From: Paenibacillus lactis
Lineage (GTDB): Bacteria; Bacillota; Bacilli; Paenibacillales; Paenibacillaceae
NCBI RefSeq assembly: GCF_017873605.1
Contig: NZ_JAGGKI010000013.1
Coordinates: forward strand, 62,001-126,000
DNA: 64,000 nt
Direction of reading: 5' to 3'
Shown: positions 16,769-26,072 of the stretch, piece by piece
Numbering within the stretch: position 1 is the stretch's first letter
How the letters are laid out: the number at the start of each line of letters is the position of its first letter
Program-made: the position numbers and the translations under genes
Notes under the pieces: generated by a model
What the model saw: the letters and a program-made list of their open reading frames with translations, nothing else
What the model was told of the DNA's origin: nothing
Database searches by the model: none

Positions 16769-17623
16769 ATGTATTTCTACAAAGAAGACCTGATCAATTT
16801 GATCGTGCCGGATCAACCCGATCCCGCTGCCGCAAAGGTGCTGCAGGAAACGCTTGGCGGACGGTTCGGCGAGATGCGCACGATGATGCAGTTCTTTTTC
16901 CAGAGCAATAACTTCCGGGGACTGGACACCCAGTTTCGGGATTTGATACGAGGCGTGTTTTTGGAGGAAATCAGCCACGTCGAGCTCGTCCAGCATACGA
17001 TCAACCAGCTGTTGACGGGAGCCGGCGCTGATGGCGCGGGCAATGCCGGAATCGATGAAGCTCCGCTGGATGAGGCGGTCAAGCACGCGAACCCTCATCA
17101 CTTTATTATGGGAGCTCAAAGCTCGCTGCCGGTCGATGCGGCAGGCAATCCATGGATGGGCAATTATGTGTACGACCATGGCAATCTGGTGGCGAATCTG
17201 CTCGATAATCTCGTGCTGGAATCAACGGGAGTATTGCAGAAATCGAGAATCTATGAGATGAGCACGAACAAAACGTTCCGGGAAACGCTGGCCTTCCTGA
17301 TCGTTCGCGACAACGCCCATCAGAACGCGTTTGCCAAGGCGCTGGAAACGCTTGGCGTCGAGTGGGGCAAGCTGTTCCCTGTACCGAATTACGATATCAA
17401 TAAGTATCCGGAGTGTAAAAAATATGTGGATATGGGCTTCCATAATGCCCAATTCAATTTTCGGCTGGATAACACGCGAATCGGTGAAATTTTCAGCGGC
17501 CAGACGCCAAGCCGAAACGGCGGCAGTCTCCAAGTCATTCCGCCGCCGGAAGGCTTCCCGGTGCCGAACTTGCCTGAGCTCCCTAACGAGCATAGCCCCG
17601 GAACACGCGATCTGAATGCCTAA
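16769..17623 (+). CDS. Manganese catalase
   Basis: A 284-residue di-manganese catalase that breaks down hydrogen peroxide without heme. Ferritin-like metal ligands are visible: Glu and His in FLEEISHVELVQHT (about 67-80), Glu in LVLESTGVLQ and Glu/His in VRDNAHQNAF (about 185). The C-terminus (about 240-284) is proline-rich, as in spore-coat CotJC/YdbD proteins. GGAGG seven bases before ATG 16769 fixes the start. A frame open from 16703 does not have a good start. Divergent from DUF3231. Confidence 0.93.
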   Translation: MYFYKEDLINLIVPDQPDPAAAKVLQETLGGRFGEMRTMMQFFFQSNNFRGLDTQFRDLIRGVFLEEISHVELVQHTINQLLTGAGADGAGNAGIDEAPLDEAVKHANPHHFIMGAQSSLPVDAAGNPWMGNYVYDHGNLVANLLDNLVLESTGVLQKSRIYEMSTNKTFRETLAFLIVRDNAHQNAFAKALETLGVEWGKLFPVPNYDINKYPECKKYVDMGFHNAQFNFRLDNTRIGEIFSGQTPSRNGGSLQVIPPPEGFPVPNLPELPNEHSPGTRDLNA

Positions 17624-17639
17624 CTTCGCGTTTCGCAAA

Positions 17640-17672
17640 CAAAACCGCCTTTTGGTTCAAGGCGGTTTTGTT
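17640..17672 (+). terminator. Terminator of the manganese catalase gene
   Basis: CAAAACCGCCTT and AAGGCGGTTTTG form a 12-bp stem, ending in TTTTGTTG. Confidence 0.85.
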
Positions 17673-17726
17673 GCGGGAATGTACCACAGTACCAAGCAGC
17701 AGGGGGATCATGGAATTTCTATTAAC

Positions 17727-17773
17727 GGCAAAGCCCGGTTCCTCAGAACGAACTGAGAAACCGGGCGGTTGCC
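17727..17773. repeat. Long imperfect hairpin before the Crp/Fnr gene
   Basis: GGCAA, GCCCGGTT and CTCAG pair with CTGAG, AACCGGGC and TTGCC across an AACGAA loop, giving an ~18-bp broken stem. No T run follows, so this is not a classical terminator. It may be a repetitive hairpin element or an mRNA structure. Confidence 0.5.
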
Positions 17774-17871
17774 ATTACATCATCATCGCCTATAAACAGG
17801 GTTTTCTTGATCGTATCATGACGCTTACGCTATGATTAGAGACAGTTTCATGATTGAGGAGGTACCTGTTT

Positions 17872-18393
17872 ATGATCCTACATAAAGGAGAAACCTTATT
17901 TCGGCAAGGCGAATCAGGCCCGCTGTTTCATGTGAAGAGCGGCATGCTCAAAATCGAGCGTGTACACCAGGACGGAAATGCTTTGCTAGTCAATTTGATT
18001 GTCCCCGGGGAAACGATTCCGCATCATTCATTAATTACGCCCAAGCCCTATTTCGGAACGGCGGTTGCATTAGTGACAAGCGAGATTCAAGTTTACCGTC
18101 CGGATGAATGGTATGGTTCCTTGGAGCAGGACCCGGTTCGATATCGTTCCATAGCGCTTCAGCTGCAGGATAAGCTGCGAATGATGCAGGAGCGGATTGA
18201 TCAATTAAGCGAAATCGAGCCCATTGAGCGATTACACAAGCTTCAGCGGTGGTTCGAGCAGTATATCTCACCAGCGCGCCTTACGGATGTCCTGACCCAA
18301 GTGGAGATCGGCCAGCTGATCGGGCTGCGACGGGAAACGGTCAACCGGCTGCTCCGTCAGGAAAGACTTGCAGCAGGACCAAAGAACTCGTAA
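17872..18393 (+). CDS. Crp/Fnr-family regulator, cysteine-free, next to NO-defence genes
   Basis: A 173-residue, slightly short member. A beta-roll effector domain (about 1-100, LFRQGESGPLFHVKSGMLKI) is followed by a dimer helix and a winged HTH (about 135-170) whose recognition helix reads LRRETVNRLL, like the CRP motif that contacts TGTGA. There is no cysteine in the whole protein, so it cannot hold an Fnr 4Fe-4S cluster; a haem or other ligand as in DNR-type NO sensors is possible. GAGGAGG (17856-17862) sets ATG 17872. A weak promoter (TTGATC-N18-TATGAT, 17807-17836) precedes it. Its last 37 bases overlap the end of hmp on the other strand. CRP-like sites before hmp and the repair gene make it the likely regulator of both. 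Confidence 0.85.
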   Translation: MILHKGETLFRQGESGPLFHVKSGMLKIERVHQDGNALLVNLIVPGETIPHHSLITPKPYFGTAVALVTSEIQVYRPDEWYGSLEQDPVRYRSIALQLQDKLRMMQERIDQLSEIEPIERLHKLQRWFEQYISPARLTDVLTQVEIGQLIGLRRETVNRLLRQERLAAGPKNS

Positions 18394-19565
18394 TGGATCC
18401 GGTCGGAAGGAATATCCATTGCCAGAAGCGCGTCGTTGATCGTCTTCATGAACGGGATCGGACCGCAGAAATAATAGACTGCCGATGACCCGGGTACGGT
18501 ATCTTTTAACCATGCCAGGTCGATCAATCCGCTCTTATGGTATCCGCCATCCTCTGCGCCCGGGTTGCTGTAGCACCACCGGTAAGAAATATTCGGATTC
18601 ATTTCCGCGAGCTCCTCGACATGCTGCTTCATTGCATGGACATTGGCATTTCGTGCTGCGTGGATAAACATCACCTTACGCCCCGGTTGTGCTTCAACAG
18701 CGGTGTTCAGCATGCTGATCATCGGAGTGAGCCCAACACCGCCGCTGATGAGGACGAGCGGAGACGAATTCTCCAGGTTCAATGTGAAATCGCCGGCAGG
18801 AGCCGAAAGCTCCACGATCCCGTTCTCTTCAACGGACTGATGGAGATAATTCGATACTTTCCCTTCCGGAGTATCAATGCCTTCGGCCTCCCGTTTTACT
18901 GAAATCCGGTAGTATGGCTTGCCAGGCGCATCAGACAAACTGTACTGGCGGTTCAAGGTATAAGTTTCGCCGGGTATTTGCAGCCTGATGCTGACATATT
19001 GTCCAGGCTCAAAAGCGGCCAGCGGGCCTCCGTCCGCCGGAACGAGATAGAAGGACGTAATAACTTCGCTCTCCCGTACTTTTCGCTCGACCCGGAACGG
19101 TTTGAAGCCGCTCCACCCCCCGACCTGCGTCTCCGATTGCTTATACATCTCATCTTCAACTGAAATGAATGCATCCGCAATGACGCCGTATGCTTCCTCC
19201 CACGCCTGCAAAATTTCTTCGGTTGCTGCATCTCCAAGCACCTCTTTAATTGCTCCTAGCAGATGCTCCCCGACAATAGGATAATGCTCCGGTTTGACGC
19301 CAAGACTCCGGTGTTTATGCGCGATTTGCTTAACGGCAGGCAGGATAGCCTCCAAACGGTCGATGTGCAGTGCCGCTGCATACACCGTGTTTGCAAGGGC
19401 GGTTTGCTGGCGGCCTCGCTGCTGGTTGGCATGGTTGAAAATATTCAACAGCTCCGGATGCGCTTTGAACATATTCCGATAGAAGGTGGAAGTGATGGTA
19501 ACGCCATGTTGTTCCAGGACAGGAACCGTTGATTTGATGGTTGCGATCGTTTTTTCGCTTAGCAT
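18357..19565 (-). CDS. hmp: Flavohaemoglobin nitric oxide dioxygenase
   Basis: A 402-residue cytosolic enzyme that oxidises NO to nitrate using O2 and NAD(P)H. Residues 1-140 are a globin with the B10 tyrosine in FYRNMF and the proximal histidine in QIAHKHRSLG; about 150-260 is the FAD domain (RQYSLSD); about 265-400 is the NAD domain (LISGGVGLTPMISML, YYFCGP). ATG 19565 is preferred, since GCGAGGCG lies upstream; an in-frame ATG at 19586 lacks a good site. A CRP-type site is centred 41.5 bp before the predicted start point. It is divergent from the ScdA/RIC gene. Confidence 0.96.
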   Translation of the reverse strand: MLSEKTIATIKSTVPVLEQHGVTITSTFYRNMFKAHPELLNIFNHANQQRGRQQTALANTVYAAALHIDRLEAILPAVKQIAHKHRSLGVKPEHYPIVGEHLLGAIKEVLGDAATEEILQAWEEAYGVIADAFISVEDEMYKQSETQVGGWSGFKPFRVERKVRESEVITSFYLVPADGGPLAAFEPGQYVSIRLQIPGETYTLNRQYSLSDAPGKPYYRISVKREAEGIDTPEGKVSNYLHQSVEENGIVELSAPAGDFTLNLENSSPLVLISGGVGLTPMISMLNTAVEAQPGRKVMFIHAARNANVHAMKQHVEELAEMNPNISYRWCYSNPGAEDGGYHKSGLIDLAWLKDTVPGSSAVYYFCGPIPFMKTINDALLAMDIPSDRIHYEFFGPAASLS

Positions 19566-19601
19566 AAAGCTGCGCCTCGCTTTCATAAAGTGGATGATAT
19601 C

Positions 19602-19645
19602 ATTATAGATAACCCGTTTCGCATGGTATTGTGATTTGAATCACA
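19602..19645 (-). promoter_or_regulatory. hmp promoter with CRP/FNR-type activator site
   Basis: TGTGATTTGAATCACA (19630-19645) is a perfect TGTGA-N6-TCACA site. On the minus strand a TATAAT -10 occupies 19607-19602 and there is no good -35. With a start near 19596, the site centre is at -41.5, the standard class II activator position. Confidence 0.8.
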
Positions 19646-19798
19646 TAAAATCGCAACAATTTGTGACTTTAAAATTTGAACAGGAACATTTACAGGTACA
19701 TTTTAAAGAAGGTTTGCCGTTTCCTTTAGGGCTCCATACAGGGTTTGAATGGGTGCTTCTGCTTCGGGGCCTGCCGTTCACAATTTGTCCCCAATCCG

Positions 19799-19842
19799 TA
19801 TGATTGCAATCACTGAGGCGGAAATAAAGGGCTGTCTATACT
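19799..19842 (+). promoter_or_regulatory. ScdA/RIC promoter with CRP/FNR-type site
   Basis: TATGATTGCAATCACT (19799-19814) matches 8 of 10 positions of TGTGA-N6-TCACA and contains the perfect palindrome TGATTGCAATCA. A -10 TATACT lies at 19837-19842. The site centre is about -42.5 from the predicted start, so a class II activator arrangement like that at hmp. Confidence 0.7.
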
Positions 19843-19903
19843 TGAGGCGTGAGAAACGGCCAGTTGCTAAGCTATGGCCACAAATGACAGGAGGTTGTTT
19901 TCT

Positions 19904-20602
19904 ATGAGCACCATTACGCTTCATACCCATGTCTCGGATATCGTTTCCTCCGTGCCTCAGACGGCTGATTTATTCCGTTCGCTTCGCATCGATTTTTGCT
20001 GCGGCGGCCAGATTCCCTTGGAGAATGCGGCCGCACAGCGGCAGCTGGATCCCGAAGCTGTCCTGAATCAGGTCAAGCTGCTGCAGGACAAATTTGAGAA
20101 ATACCAGGAGAGTCGTCCGGCCTCCCTGGGCGCTCTTGAGCTCATCGAGCACATTCAGCATAAGCATCATGCATTCTTGCGTGATGAATTGCCGGCTCTG
20201 ACCCCATATGTTACTAAGCTTGCCCGTGTCCACGGAGAACGGCATCCTGAGCTTTTGCGGGTTCAAGAGCTGTTCACGCAGCTCAAGAAGGAACTGCTGG
20301 AGCACACGCAGGATGAAGATCAGAATGTCTTCCCGCTTATGGTCCGGGTCATCACCGAATCCGAGACGGATGCTGGACCGCAATTGCTGCACCTGATAAC
20401 CGGGCTTGAGGAGGAGCACTCCAGTGCAGGCGGCATATTGCAGGAGCTTCGAGAGGTCACCAATGATTGGGAGCTGCCGGATGATGCATGCGGCACATAC
20501 AGACTTGTCTACCAACGCCTTGCGGGTCTTGAGAAAGACACCTATGAGCATATCCATTTGGAGAACAACGTTCTGTTCCAAGAGATTCGCACGCTCCTAT
20601 AG
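19904..20602 (+). CDS. scdA: Iron-sulfur cluster repair di-iron protein (ScdA/RIC/YtfE family)
   Basis: The 232-residue protein repairs Fe-S clusters damaged by NO or peroxide. An N-terminal ScdA_N domain (about 1-55) carries the DFCCGGQ motif, and a hemerythrin-like domain (about 75-230) provides di-iron ligands: HIQHKHHAFLRDEL, HTQDEDQNVFPLM, LEEEHSSAG and HIHLENNVLF. AGGAGGT (19889-19895) selects ATG 19904. It lies between hmp and narG, so NO formed during nitrate respiration is the likely stress. Confidence 0.95.
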   Translation: MSTITLHTHVSDIVSSVPQTADLFRSLRIDFCCGGQIPLENAAAQRQLDPEAVLNQVKLLQDKFEKYQESRPASLGALELIEHIQHKHHAFLRDELPALTPYVTKLARVHGERHPELLRVQELFTQLKKELLEHTQDEDQNVFPLMVRVITESETDAGPQLLHLITGLEEEHSSAGGILQELREVTNDWELPDDACGTYRLVYQRLAGLEKDTYEHIHLENNVLFQEIRTLL

Positions 20603-20635
20603 CAATGCCCATCCTGTTATTATAGATACCCATTC

Positions 20636-20670
20636 AAGAGCCTTTGCCCGCCGGGCAGGGGTTCTTTTTG
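20636..20670 (+). terminator. Terminator after the repair gene
   Basis: AAGAGCC pairs with GGTTCTT (one G-U) and GCCCG with CGGGC, followed by five T. It separates scdA from narG, so narG needs its own promoter. Confidence 0.7.
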
Positions 20671-20737
20671 CATCTGCATCTTCCCAAGATGGGGACCCCA
20701 GTGCGTGCCTGAAAAAAGGCTGCCGCCAGCATGACGA

Positions 20738-20800
20738 GGGATTTCCCCTGCGAATATAGGAGTTTCCCTAGTAGGATGCCTCCAGCGATACCTGCATAAT
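20738..20800 (+). promoter_or_regulatory. narG promoter region with two NreC-like boxes
   Basis: GGGATTTCCC (20738-20747) and TAGGAGTTTCCCTA (20757-20770) both fit the NreC pattern GGG-N4-CCC / TAGGG-N4-CCCTA known from Staphylococcus carnosus, the second with one mismatch. Their centres are 21 bp apart, two helical turns. A CATAAT -10 lies at 20795-20800, placing the boxes near -43.5 and -64.5. The nreABC genes follow the nar operon in the same window. Confidence 0.65.
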
Positions 20801-20872
20801 GAATGCATACGAATGGACGATACATGGATTCCCCAACCATGGTCATTCAAGCAGAAGGAGTTGACGCGTCCT

Positions 20873-23800
20873 ATGATACGCAAATCGGGACTGAAATTCT
20901 TCAAAAGAGTGGAGAGCTACTCGGACAATTGGTCCGTCCTGGAAGAGAAAAGCCGGGAATGGGAGGATATGTACCGCAAGCGCTGGTCGCACGATAAGGT
21001 CGTTCGGACGACCCACGGCGTAAACTGTACCGGCTCCTGCAGCTGGAAGGTGTTCGTGAAGAACGGAATCATTACCTGGGAGAACCAGCAGATCGATTAT
21101 CCGTCATGCGGTCCGGATATGCCGGAATTTGAGCCGCGAGGCTGTCCGCGTGGAGCCTCATTCTCATGGTATGAGTACAGTCCGCTTCGAATTAAATACC
21201 CTTATATCCGAGGTAAGCTTTGGCGGATGTGGAGCAAGGCTTTGGAGTTGCACGAGGATCCGGTTGCGGCTTGGGCCAGCATTGTGGAGGACCCGGATCA
21301 AGCCAAGGCTTACAAGCAGGCTCGAGGAAAAGGAGGGCATGTGCGCGTAACTTGGCCGGATGCAACAAAGCTCATCTCCGCACAGCTGATCTATACAATT
21401 CGTAAATACGGCCCCGACCGGATTGCCGGATTTACCCCGATTCCGGCGATGTCAATGATCAGTTATGCGTCAGGAGCCCGGTTTATTTCCTTGCTGGGCG
21501 GAGAAATGCTCAGCTTTTATGATTGGTATGCAGATCTTCCGCCCGCCTCGCCGCAAATCTGGGGGGAGCAGACCGACGTTCCGGAGTCCAGCGATTGGTA
21601 CAATGCCGGCTACCTCATCATGTGGGGCTCCAATGTGCCGTTGACCCGGACGCCGGATGCACACTTTATGACCGAGGTGCGTTACAAGGGAACCAAGGTC
21701 GTGTCCGTGGCTCCGGATTACGCGGAGAATGTGAAATTCGCCGATAACTGGCTCGCACCGAATCCTGGAACGGACGCAGCTCTTGCCCAGGCAATGACGC
21801 ATGTTATCTTAAACGAATATTATCGGGAGCGCGCGGAGCCGATGTTCCTGAATTATGCGAAGCAGTATACCGACATGCCGTTCTTGATCATGCTCGATGC
21901 GCATGGAGACAGCTTGAAAGCCGGACGTTTCTTGCGGGCAAGCGATCTGGGAGACGCCTCGCCGAATGCCGAGTGGAAGCCGGTTATTCTGGACGCGGAA
22001 ACGGGTGAAATCATCGTCCCGAACGGCACGATTGGCCAGCGCTGGGAGCAGGGAGAGAAATGGAATTTAATGCTGGAGCGGGAAGACGGGACACGAATCG
22101 AACCGGCTCTTTCGATGGAAGGTCATAATGCGGATTGGCATATCATTTGTTTTCCCTATTTCGATTCCAGCGGCAGCGGGATATTCGAACGGATGATTCC
22201 TGCAAGGACGGTGCGTTTGGCCGATGGAACAACATGTCTCGCGACGACTGTCTATGACTTGATGCTCAGCCAGTATGGAATCCGGCGGGTCGGGAGCGAG
22301 CTCGAGGCGGCAAATTACGAGGATGCAAGCTCGTATTATACGCCGGCATGGCAGGAGGCGATCACCGGTGTAAAAGCCTCGGTCGTCATTCAGATCGCCC
22401 GCGAATTCGCCCAGAACGCGCTGGATACCGGCGGCCGGTCCATGATTATCATGGGGGCCGGGATCAACCATTGGTTCAACAGCGACACGATATATCGCTC
22501 CATCTTGAATCTGGTGATCCTTACGGCATCCCAGGGAGTGAATGGCGGGGGCTGGGCGCATTATGTAGGCCAGGAGAAATGCCGGCCGATCGAGGGCTGG
22601 TCGACTGTCGCCTTCGCCAAAGACTGGCAAGGACCTCCGCGCCAGCAGAATGCGACCTCCTTCTTCTATTTCGCCACCGACCAGTGGAAATATGAGGAGT
22701 CGGGGGCGGATGCGCTGAAATCCCCGACCGGCGGGGATATCCGGTACCGCCATCCTGCTGATTATAACGTATTGGCTGCACGGCTCGGGTGGCTGCCTTC
22801 CTATCCGCAGTTTAACAAGAGCAGCCTTGCTTTTGCGGAAGAGGCGGAGAGAGAAGGGAAGAGCACAGCTGATGAGATCGTTCGGCATGCGCTTGATCAG
22901 CTGGTTAAAGGTGAGACGCGATTTGCGATTGAGGATCCCGATGCTCCGGAGAACTTCCCCCGCTCGCTGTTCGTATGGCGTTCAAATCTGATATCCAGCT
23001 CGGCAAAAGGTCAGGAATACTTCATGAAGCACCTGCTGGGCGCCTCCGACAATCTTCTGTCGGAGCCGAATGAAGAAGAAAAGCCGGAGGAAGTGGCGTG
23101 GCATGGCGATGTGGAGGGCAAGCTGGATCTGCTTGTTGCGCTTGATTTCCGAATGACAGCCACGCCGATGTACGCGGACGTGGTGCTCCCTGCAGCAACC
23201 TGGTATGAGAAGACGGATTTATCCTCAACGGATATGCATCCATTCGTCCATCCGTTTAATCCTGCGGTAGACCCGCTCTGGGAATCGCGTTCGGACTGGG
23301 ACATTTATCGAACGATCGCCAAAGATTTCTCGGATATGGCCAAGACCCATCTGCCGGGCGTGTACAAGGATCTGGTTGCTACTCCGCTTGCCCATGACAG
23401 CAAAGGGGAAATCTCGCAGCCATTCGGTATGGTTAAGGATTGGAAGGCCGGTGAGGCCCAGGCGATACCGGGAATAACGATGCCGAATTTGACGGTGGTC
23501 GAACGTGATTATACGCAAATTTACGATAAATTTATCACGCTTGGTCCGAACTTGGCCGCCGGCAAGGTCGGCGCCCACGGCGTGAGCTTCCCGGTGGCTG
23601 AGGAATTCGACGAGCTGAAACGAATCAACGGGACGTACCAGGATGGAACGATCAAGGATGGGCTGCCCAAACTGTACACGGCCCGGCACGCAGCGGATGT
23701 CATCCTGAATATATCATCAGCCACGAACGGGAGGGTTTCCCAGCGAGCTTGGGAGGCGATGGAGGAAGACACCGGCATCAAGCTGAAGGATATTTCCGCA

Positions 23801-24547
23801 GACCGGGCAGCAGAGCGAATCACCTTCCAGAGCATAACCGCTCAGCCGCGCGAAGTCATACCGACCCCGGTGTTCAGCGGTTCCAACAAGATGGGCAGGA
23901 GATACTCGCCGTTTACGACGAATATCGAACGTTTGGTTCCATTCCGTACGCTAACAGGAAGACAGCACTATTACATCGACCATGAGCTGTTTCTGCAGTT
24001 CGGCGAAGCGCTGCCGGTCTACAAGCCGACGCTTCCGCCGATGGTGATGGGTCCCCGCGACAAGCAGGTCGCCGGCGGGAAGGATGCACTTGTTCTCCGG
24101 TATCTAACACCGCACGGGAAGTGGAACATTCACAGCACCTATCAGGATAATCTGCATATGCTGACGCTTTTCCGCGGCGGGCCGACGGTATGGATCAACA
24201 ATGATGACGCGGATGCTCATGATATTCAGGACAACGATTGGCTCGAGGTATACAACCGTAACGGGGTCGTTACCGCACGGGCGGTTGTCAGCCACCGGAT
24301 GCCGAAGGGCACGATGTACATGTACCACGCCCAGGATAAGCACATCAATGTGCCGGGCTCGGAGATTACGAAGGACCGCGGCGGCAGTCATAATGCGCCC
24401 ACGCGGATTCACGTGAAGCCGACCCAGATGGTGGGAGGCTACGCGCAGCTCAGCTATGGCTTCAACTATTACGGACCGATCGGAAATCAGCGGGATGTGT
24501 ACGTGGCTGTCCGCAAAATGAAAGAGGTGGATTGGCTTGAAAATTAA
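20873..24547 (+). CDS. narG: Respiratory nitrate reductase, alpha subunit
   Basis: The 1224-residue catalytic subunit (B. subtilis NarG is similar in size) reduces nitrate to nitrite at a bis-MGD molybdenum centre on the cytoplasmic side. The FS0 cluster motif is HGVNCTGSCSW near residue 55; the Mo-ligand aspartate region is ESSDWYNAGYLIMWGSN; conserved ARGKGGHVRVTWP and DAHFMTEVRYKG also occur. An upstream in-frame ATG at 20813 has no ribosome site, whereas AAGGAG lies 12 bases before ATG 20873, where homology begins; the start is therefore reasonably but not fully certain. The end overlaps narH by 11 bp. NreC-like boxes precede the gene. Confidence 0.96.
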   Translation: MIRKSGLKFFKRVESYSDNWSVLEEKSREWEDMYRKRWSHDKVVRTTHGVNCTGSCSWKVFVKNGIITWENQQIDYPSCGPDMPEFEPRGCPRGASFSWYEYSPLRIKYPYIRGKLWRMWSKALELHEDPVAAWASIVEDPDQAKAYKQARGKGGHVRVTWPDATKLISAQLIYTIRKYGPDRIAGFTPIPAMSMISYASGARFISLLGGEMLSFYDWYADLPPASPQIWGEQTDVPESSDWYNAGYLIMWGSNVPLTRTPDAHFMTEVRYKGTKVVSVAPDYAENVKFADNWLAPNPGTDAALAQAMTHVILNEYYRERAEPMFLNYAKQYTDMPFLIMLDAHGDSLKAGRFLRASDLGDASPNAEWKPVILDAETGEIIVPNGTIGQRWEQGEKWNLMLEREDGTRIEPALSMEGHNADWHIICFPYFDSSGSGIFERMIPARTVRLADGTTCLATTVYDLMLSQYGIRRVGSELEAANYEDASSYYTPAWQEAITGVKASVVIQIAREFAQNALDTGGRSMIIMGAGINHWFNSDTIYRSILNLVILTASQGVNGGGWAHYVGQEKCRPIEGWSTVAFAKDWQGPPRQQNATSFFYFATDQWKYEESGADALKSPTGGDIRYRHPADYNVLAARLGWLPSYPQFNKSSLAFAEEAEREGKSTADEIVRHALDQLVKGETRFAIEDPDAPENFPRSLFVWRSNLISSSAKGQEYFMKHLLGASDNLLSEPNEEEKPEEVAWHGDVEGKLDLLVALDFRMTATPMYADVVLPAATWYEKTDLSSTDMHPFVHPFNPAVDPLWESRSDWDIYRTIAKDFSDMAKTHLPGVYKDLVATPLAHDSKGEISQPFGMVKDWKAGEAQAIPGITMPNLTVVERDYTQIYDKFITLGPNLAAGKVGAHGVSFPVAEEFDELKRINGTYQDGTIKDGLPKLYTARHAADVILNISSATNGRVSQRAWEAMEEDTGIKLKDISADRAAERITFQSITAQPREVIPTPVFSGSNKMGRRYSPFTTNIERLVPFRTLTGRQHYYIDHELFLQFGEALPVYKPTLPPMVMGPRDKQVAGGKDALVLRYLTPHGKWNIHSTYQDNLHMLTLFRGGPTVWINNDDADAHDIQDNDWLEVYNRNGVVTARAVVSHRMPKGTMYMYHAQDKHINVPGSEITKDRGGSHNAPTRIHVKPTQMVGGYAQLSYGFNYYGPIGNQRDVYVAVRKMKEVDWLEN

Positions 24548-26072
24548 AGCACAGGTCGCCATGGTCATGAATTTGGATAAATGCATCGGCTGCCACACCT
24601 GCAGCGTGACTTGCAAGAGCACCTGGACCAATAGACCGGGCGCAGAATATATGTGGTTCAACAATGTAGAGACGAAACCGGGAGTCGGCTATCCTGTCCG
24701 CTGGGAGGATCAGGAGAAGTACAGAGGCGGCTGGACGCTGAACAAAGGCAAGCTGGAGCTCAAATCCGGCAGCAGATGGTCCAAAATCGCGCTCGGCAAA
24801 ATCTTCTACAATCCCGATATGCCGGAAATGAAGGACTATTATGAGCCTTGGACTTATAACTATGAGCATCTGACCGCATCGGGGGAGAAGAAGCATCAGC
24901 CGGTCGCCCGGCCGAAATCGGCCGTGACAGGTGAGACGATGGATTTGGAATGGGGACCGAACTGGGAGGACGATTTGGCTGGTGCCCATGTAACGGGGCC
25001 GCGGGATCCGAATATTGAGAAGATCGAAGAAGAAATCAAGTTCAACTTCGAGCAATCGTTCATGGTGTATTTGCCCCGCCTGTGCGAGCACTGCCTGAAC
25101 CCAAGCTGCGTCGCTTCCTGCCCGTCCGGAGCGATGTACAAGCGCGATGAGGACGGCATCGTGCTGGTGGACCAGGAAGCATGCCGGGGCTGGAGATATT
25201 GCATGACAGGCTGTCCGTACAAAAAAGTCTACTTCAACTGGAAAACGAACAAGGCGGAGAAATGCACCTTCTGCTTTCCTAGAATCGAGGCTGGACTGCC
25301 GACGGTATGCTCCGAAACGTGCACCGGGCGGATTCGTTATCTGGGCGTGCTGCTCTATGACGCAGACCGAGTTCAGGAAGTCGCGTCTACTCCCGACGAG
25401 CAGGATTTATATGAAGCTCAGTGCAGTTTGTTCTTGGATCCGCACGATCCTGAGGTCATCCGGCAGGCGCGGGCGGACGGGATCGCCGAAGAGTGGATCG
25501 AGGCGGCGCAGCAATCCCCGGTGTATAAGCTCGCAATCGAATACAAGCTGGCATTCCCGCTTCACCCGGAATATCGGACATTGCCGATGGTATGGTATGT
25601 TCCGCCGCTTAGTCCGATTATGAATGTGTTTGAGGGCAAGGATTCCGTAGCGAATCCGGATCTGATCTTTCCGGCGATCGAGGAAATGCGCACGCCGATC
25701 CAATATTTAGCGAACCTGCTGACGGCAGGAGATACCGCCGTAGTCAAAGGAGCGCTGCAGCGAATGGCGATGATGCGTTCCTACATGCGGGCCGAATCCT
25801 CGGGAGCCGAATACGATGACAGCCGATTGGAGCGGGTAGGGCTTACCACGCAGCAGGTGAAGGAAATGTACCGCTTGCTGGCTATCGCAAAATACGAAGA
25901 CCGGTTTGTCATCCCAACCTCGCATAAGGAGCAGCATCTGGACGTGTACCGCTCACAGGGATTTGAAGGCTTTGAGTCGGGCTGCGGCGGCTGCGGGCCG
26001 GATAATCCTTTCGATAAGAGCGGCAAGGAGTTGTATGAAGAAAACTTCTACGGGGGGATATGGCGTGATTGA
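24537..26072 (+). CDS. narH: Respiratory nitrate reductase, beta subunit
   Basis: The 511-residue electron-transfer subunit carries four Fe-S clusters: CIGCHTCSVTC (about 16-26), CEHCLNPSCVASCPSGA (about 180-200), CRGWRYCMTGCPYKK (one Cys replaced by Trp, typical of the 3Fe-4S site) and CTFCFPRIEAGLPTVC. It passes electrons from NarI haems to NarG. The start is TTG 24537 with GAGGTGG six bases before, inside the end of narG. It overlaps narJ by 8 bp. Confidence 0.96.
   Translation: MKIKAQVAMVMNLDKCIGCHTCSVTCKSTWTNRPGAEYMWFNNVETKPGVGYPVRWEDQEKYRGGWTLNKGKLELKSGSRWSKIALGKIFYNPDMPEMKDYYEPWTYNYEHLTASGEKKHQPVARPKSAVTGETMDLEWGPNWEDDLAGAHVTGPRDPNIEKIEEEIKFNFEQSFMVYLPRLCEHCLNPSCVASCPSGAMYKRDEDGIVLVDQEACRGWRYCMTGCPYKKVYFNWKTNKAEKCTFCFPRIEAGLPTVCSETCTGRIRYLGVLLYDADRVQEVASTPDEQDLYEAQCSLFLDPHDPEVIRQARADGIAEEWIEAAQQSPVYKLAIEYKLAFPLHPEYRTLPMVWYVPPLSPIMNVFEGKDSVANPDLIFPAIEEMRTPIQYLANLLTAGDTAVVKGALQRMAMMRSYMRAESSGAEYDDSRLERVGLTTQQVKEMYRLLAIAKYEDRFVIPTSHKEQHLDVYRSQGFEGFESGCGGCGPDNPFDKSGKELYEENFYGGIWRD

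Noticed and set aside
20813..20872. Upstream ATG start of narG at 20813
   Set aside because: No ribosome site before it, and the 20 added residues do not match NarG; ATG 20873 is favoured.
22067..22888. Long minus-strand open frame within narG (273 codons), and others in glnS, nreB and the PTS regulator
   Set aside because: They are antisense shadows of well-supported genes, lack ribosome sites and have no recognisable domains.
25906..26064. Extended N-terminus of narJ inside narH
   Set aside because: Translation of this stretch has no NarJ-like sequence; GTG 26065 has a ribosome site and matches the family start.
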